Position numbers and translations under genes: made by a program. Of a stretch of DNA of 6,798 bases, positions 4,736 to 6,798 are shown in pieces. Below the pieces are notes generated by a model. That model was not told the DNA's origin. It did not search any database and worked only from the letters and a program-made list of their open reading frames with translations. The number at the start of each line of letters is the position of its first letter. Within the stretch, counting starts at the first letter, position 1. The DNA is from an uncultured Rhodospirillaceae bacterium (lineage in GTDB: Bacteria > Pseudomonadota > Alphaproteobacteria > Azospirillales > Azospirillaceae): the NCBI GenBank assembly GCA_937927415.1, contig CALBDS010000023.1:1-6798 (forward strand), given 5' to 3'.

Positions 4736-5941
4736 ATGAAACGCGCACGTGCCTTCCTGTGTTTCGGCGTCGGCCTGTTGTTCGGCATCGGACTGGCCGC
4801 CGCGCCAGTCCACGCCCAGACGGTTTCCCAGCAAACGGCACAGGTGCGCACAGCCTATGCCCAGCCGGCGGGGGTGCCGGCGGTGTGGCTGCGCCCCGCC
4901 TATGGCGACACCAGCCTGAAAGGGCCGGATCAGGCCGTCGGGGCCGTGGTGTGGAGCCATGGCCGCTCTCTGGAGGTGGAGGATTCCTCCGCTCCCACGC
5001 CCCTTTACCTGAAGGCCCTGCGCAATGCCGGGTGGGACGTGTACCGTTTCGACCGGCTGCGGGCCGGGGACACGCTGCCGGCCAGTTCCCGCACCCTGGC
5101 CGGGCACGCCATGCGGCTGAAGACCCGCGGCTATCATCAGGTGGTGCTGGCGGGGCAGTCGTTCGGCGCCTTCCTGTCGCTGCTGGCCGCCGGCCAGACG
5201 GCCGATGTGGACGCGGTGATCGCCACCGCCCCCGCCGCGTTCGGCAATTTCTCCGAGTCATACGAATCGTGGCGGGAAAACGCCAGCCAGCTCTGGCCCA
5301 TCCTGCGCAACGTGCAGAGCGCGCGGGTGATGATGTTTCTCTTCCACGGCGATGATTTCGACCCCGGCGGGCGGGCGGAACCGGCGCGCTCCATCCTGGG
5401 CAGCCGCGGGCTGGACCATCTGGTCATCGACCAGCCGTCGGGGCTGACCGGCCATGGGGCCGCCGCCTCGGGCCTGTTCGTCCGGCGGTTCGGCGCCTGC
5501 ATCGTGCGCTTCGCCGAAAGCAGCCCCCGCGACGGCGATGCCCCCTGTGACGCCACCTGGGGCCGGCAGCCCAGTCCCGACATCGTGTCGGTGGACGGCA
5601 CCCATTTCAGCGGCACCGCCACCCCGGCAGGGATCGCCCGGCCGTTCCTGGGCCGCTGGTACGGCACCTATGTCAACGGGCGCGAACTGGTGCTGGCGGT
5701 GACCAAGGCCGAGGGCAGCCGGGTGACCGCCGACTACATCCTCGGCCCCGGCGTCGAAGACGGGCAGGAATTGGAAAAGGTCCGCCGCCAGGGCCGCATC
5801 GACGGCGACGAGCTGATCTTCGACGAATCGGGGCGCAACGTGCTGCGCTACCGCCTGCGTCCCGACGGCAGGCTGGCCGGGTCGTGGCTGGACAAGAACG
5901 GCAAGGGCCGGCTCGACACCGTGCTTCAGCGGGTGGACTGA
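4736..5941 (+). CDS. Exported alpha/beta-hydrolase-like protein with C-terminal beta-rich domain
   Basis: The 401-residue product starts with a textbook Sec signal peptide: a basic MKRAR, a hydrophobic core to about residue 23, and a probable cut after VHA (25-27). It should act in the periplasm or outside. Residues about 65-260 look like an alpha/beta hydrolase. VVWSHG (71-76) is the oxyanion strand, GQSFG (140-144) is the nucleophile elbow with Ser142, FHGDDFD (203-209) offers the acid, and TGHG (238-241) places His240 as the base. Residues about 303-401 (FLGRWYGTYVNG to the end) have the alternating pattern of a small beta-barrel or lipocalin-like domain; its role is unknown. The substrate cannot be read from sequence: ester, peptide or lipid are all possible. 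The ATG at 4736 is preferred over GTG 4694 because it begins the signal peptide and has a G-rich Shine-Dalgarno-like run at 4719-4726. The 3' end overlaps moaE on the opposite strand. Confidence 0.85.
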   Translation: MKRARAFLCFGVGLLFGIGLAAAPVHAQTVSQQTAQVRTAYAQPAGVPAVWLRPAYGDTSLKGPDQAVGAVVWSHGRSLEVEDSSAPTPLYLKALRNAGWDVYRFDRLRAGDTLPASSRTLAGHAMRLKTRGYHQVVLAGQSFGAFLSLLAAGQTADVDAVIATAPAAFGNFSESYESWRENASQLWPILRNVQSARVMMFLFHGDDFDPGGRAEPARSILGSRGLDHLVIDQPSGLTGHGAAASGLFVRRFGACIVRFAESSPRDGDAPCDATWGRQPSPDIVSVDGTHFSGTATPAGIARPFLGRWYGTYVNGRELVLAVTKAEGSRVTADYILGPGVEDGQELEKVRRQGRIDGDELIFDESGRNVLRYRLRPDGRLAGSWLDKNGKGRLDTVLQRVD

Positions 5942-6393
5942 TCGTCCGCCCAGCGTGCGGCGGCGGCATCGTCGCTGGCCTTGGCTGCCACCCAGCGTTC
6001 ACCGTCCGGCGTGTCTTCCAGCTTCCAGAACGGCGCTTTGGTCTTCAGCCAGTCCATCAGGAAACGGCAGGCGTCGAACGCCGCCTCCCGGTGGGCCGAC
6101 GCGGTGACCACCAGCACGATGCGGTCCCCCGGCTCCAACCGGCCGTAACGGTGGATGATGAGCACGTCGTCCAGCGGCCAGCGCGCCCGCGCCTCGGCCT
6201 CGATGGTCTCAAGCTGGCGTTCGGTCATGCCGGGGTAATGTTCCAGGGTCATCGCCGTCACCGGCGCCCCGCCGGCCACGTCGCGCACCAGCCCCAGGAA
6301 GCTGGCGACCCCGCCGATGGACGGGCGGCCGGCGGTCAGGGCCGCCACCTCCGCCCCCATGTCGAAATCCTCCGCCTGCACCCGCACGGCCAT
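5926..6393 (-). CDS. moaE: Molybdopterin synthase catalytic subunit MoaE
   Basis: MoaE is the large subunit of molybdopterin synthase. It transfers sulfur from the MoaD thiocarboxylate to precursor Z (cyclic pyranopterin monophosphate) to make molybdopterin in the cytoplasm. The 155-residue protein is of usual length. It shows GGVASFLGLVR (27-37), HRYGRLEPGD (81-90), the SAHREAAFDAC block (99-109), and the catalytic segment LKTKAPFWKLE (116-126), where K117 and K124 correspond to the two conserved active-site lysines. The start ATG at 6393 is 4 nt beyond the moaD stop and follows a GGGGGG run in the end of moaD; an in-frame start further upstream (6468) would run through moaD and lacks family sequence. 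The pair is clearly an operon. The last 16 bp overlap the 3' end of the hydrolase gene on the plus strand. Confidence 0.97.
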   Translation of the reverse strand: MAVRVQAEDFDMGAEVAALTAGRPSIGGVASFLGLVRDVAGGAPVTAMTLEHYPGMTERQLETIEAEARARWPLDDVLIIHRYGRLEPGDRIVLVVTASAHREAAFDACRFLMDWLKTKAPFWKLEDTPDGERWVAAKASDDAAAARWADDQSTR

Positions 6394-6397
6394 GGCG

Positions 6398-6649
6398 TCA
6401 GCCCCCCGTGACCGGCGGGAACAGCGCCACCTCGTCATGGGGGCCGACCGGGTGGTCGTACCCCACATGCTCCTGGTTGACCGCCACCTTCACCACGTCA
6501 GCGTTGGCCAGCGCGTCAGCGTGGCCGGGGCTGCGGGTCTTCAGCCATTCGACCAGCCCGGCCACGTCGGCCACACCCGCCGGCGGCTCCACCACCTCCT
6601 GCGCCGTGCCGATCTTGGTGCGCAGCCACGCGAAATAGAGAACCTTCAT
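6398..6649 (-). CDS. moaD: Molybdopterin synthase sulfur carrier subunit MoaD
   Basis: MoaD is a small ubiquitin-fold protein whose C-terminal Gly-Gly is adenylated and thiocarboxylated to carry sulfur into molybdopterin synthase. The 83-residue product begins KVLYFAWLRTKIG, as MoaD proteins do. It contains VAVNQEHV (55-62) and HDEVALFPPVTGG (71-83), ending in the required diglycine. The ATG at 6649 is chosen over an in-frame start at 6742 because the extra 31 residues are low-complexity Arg/Pro/Gly sequence lying in the intergenic repeat region. GAGGGCGG just upstream can serve as ribosome-binding site. moaE follows after 4 nt, so the subunits are made together. No gene is recognised upstream within the window; pgsA often occupies that place in alphaproteobacteria but is not visible here. 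Confidence 0.95.
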   Translation of the reverse strand: MKVLYFAWLRTKIGTAQEVVEPPAGVADVAGLVEWLKTRSPGHADALANADVVKVAVNQEHVGYDHPVGPHDEVALFPPVTGG

Positions 6650-6726
6650 CACCGCCCTCACTGATAAGCGCCAGCGACGGCAGTATGCCCCCCGCCCGTA
6701 CCCCCGGCAAGGAGCGCGGGGGGGAG

Positions 6727-6763
6727 TTGGGCTACCGCCCAAGCCCGTTCGGGGCGATGCCCC
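6727..6763. repeat. Dispersed double-hairpin repeat, copy B
   Basis: This unit matches 3910-3946 at 35 of 37 positions. It contains the hairpins TTGGGC-TACC-GCCCAA (6727-6742) and GGGGC-GAT-GCCCC (6751-6763). It lies about 78 bp upstream of moaD. The rest of 6650-6798 shows a G-run near 6718-6724 and no further gene; I see no convincing promoter for moaD. Confidence 0.75.
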
Positions 6764-6798
6764 ATAGGCGCTAACATGATGGAATGATGTTGAATGGG

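Noticed and set aside
6394..6468. Upstream in-frame start for moaE giving 25 more residues
   Set aside because: The extra segment lies inside moaD in another frame and has no MoaE family sequence; ATG 6393 gives the expected length and spacing.
6650..6798. Molybdenum cofactor riboswitch upstream of moaD
   Set aside because: The hairpins here belong to the dispersed repeat also found after the EAL gene, and I see no independent structure resembling the Moco motif.

Overview
This is a GC-rich window with strong G/C bias at third codon positions. It looks like an alphaproteobacterial chromosome, most plausibly Rhodospirillales such as Azospirillum or a relative. That assignment is an inference from protein style, the purE-purK pair and the GC-rich tandem-hairpin intergenic repeats; there is no rRNA or other marker here to prove it.

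Layout from left to right. Positions 1-142 hold a short palindrome and a good sigma70-type promoter. It drives purE (143-670) and purK (719-1807), the two enzymes that carboxylate AIR to CAIR in purine biosynthesis. Positions 1808-2176 form a comparatively AT-rich leader containing repeated GCGTCA motifs and a dyad. The leader precedes a PAS-like/degenerate GGDEF/EAL protein (2177-3832) of cyclic-di-GMP signalling, which is followed by an intrinsic terminator. Between the EAL gene and the next, convergent gene lies an array of hairpins (3910-4027). One unit of it recurs almost exactly at 6727-6763.

A 150-residue protein of unknown function (4038-4490, minus strand) faces a divergent gene across a 245-bp intergenic region. 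That region carries a Fur-box-like dyad close to the unknown gene and GC-rich palindromes closer to the other side. The divergent gene (4736-5941, plus strand) encodes an exported alpha/beta-hydrolase-like protein with a probable C-terminal beta-rich domain. Its last 16 bp overlap, tail to tail, the 3' end of moaE.

moaD and moaE (6649 down to 5926, minus strand) form a compact operon for the two subunits of molybdopterin synthase. Upstream of moaD is a second copy of the dispersed hairpin repeat, and no further gene can be recognised before the window ends.

Most of the window is housekeeping metabolism (purine and molybdenum cofactor synthesis) plus one signalling gene. I do not see a defence island, mobile element, CRISPR array or a convincing new multi-gene system. 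The parts most worth following up are the unknown gene with its possible iron-responsive operator, the exported hydrolase, the unusual EAL protein with its structured leader, and the dispersed hairpin repeat.
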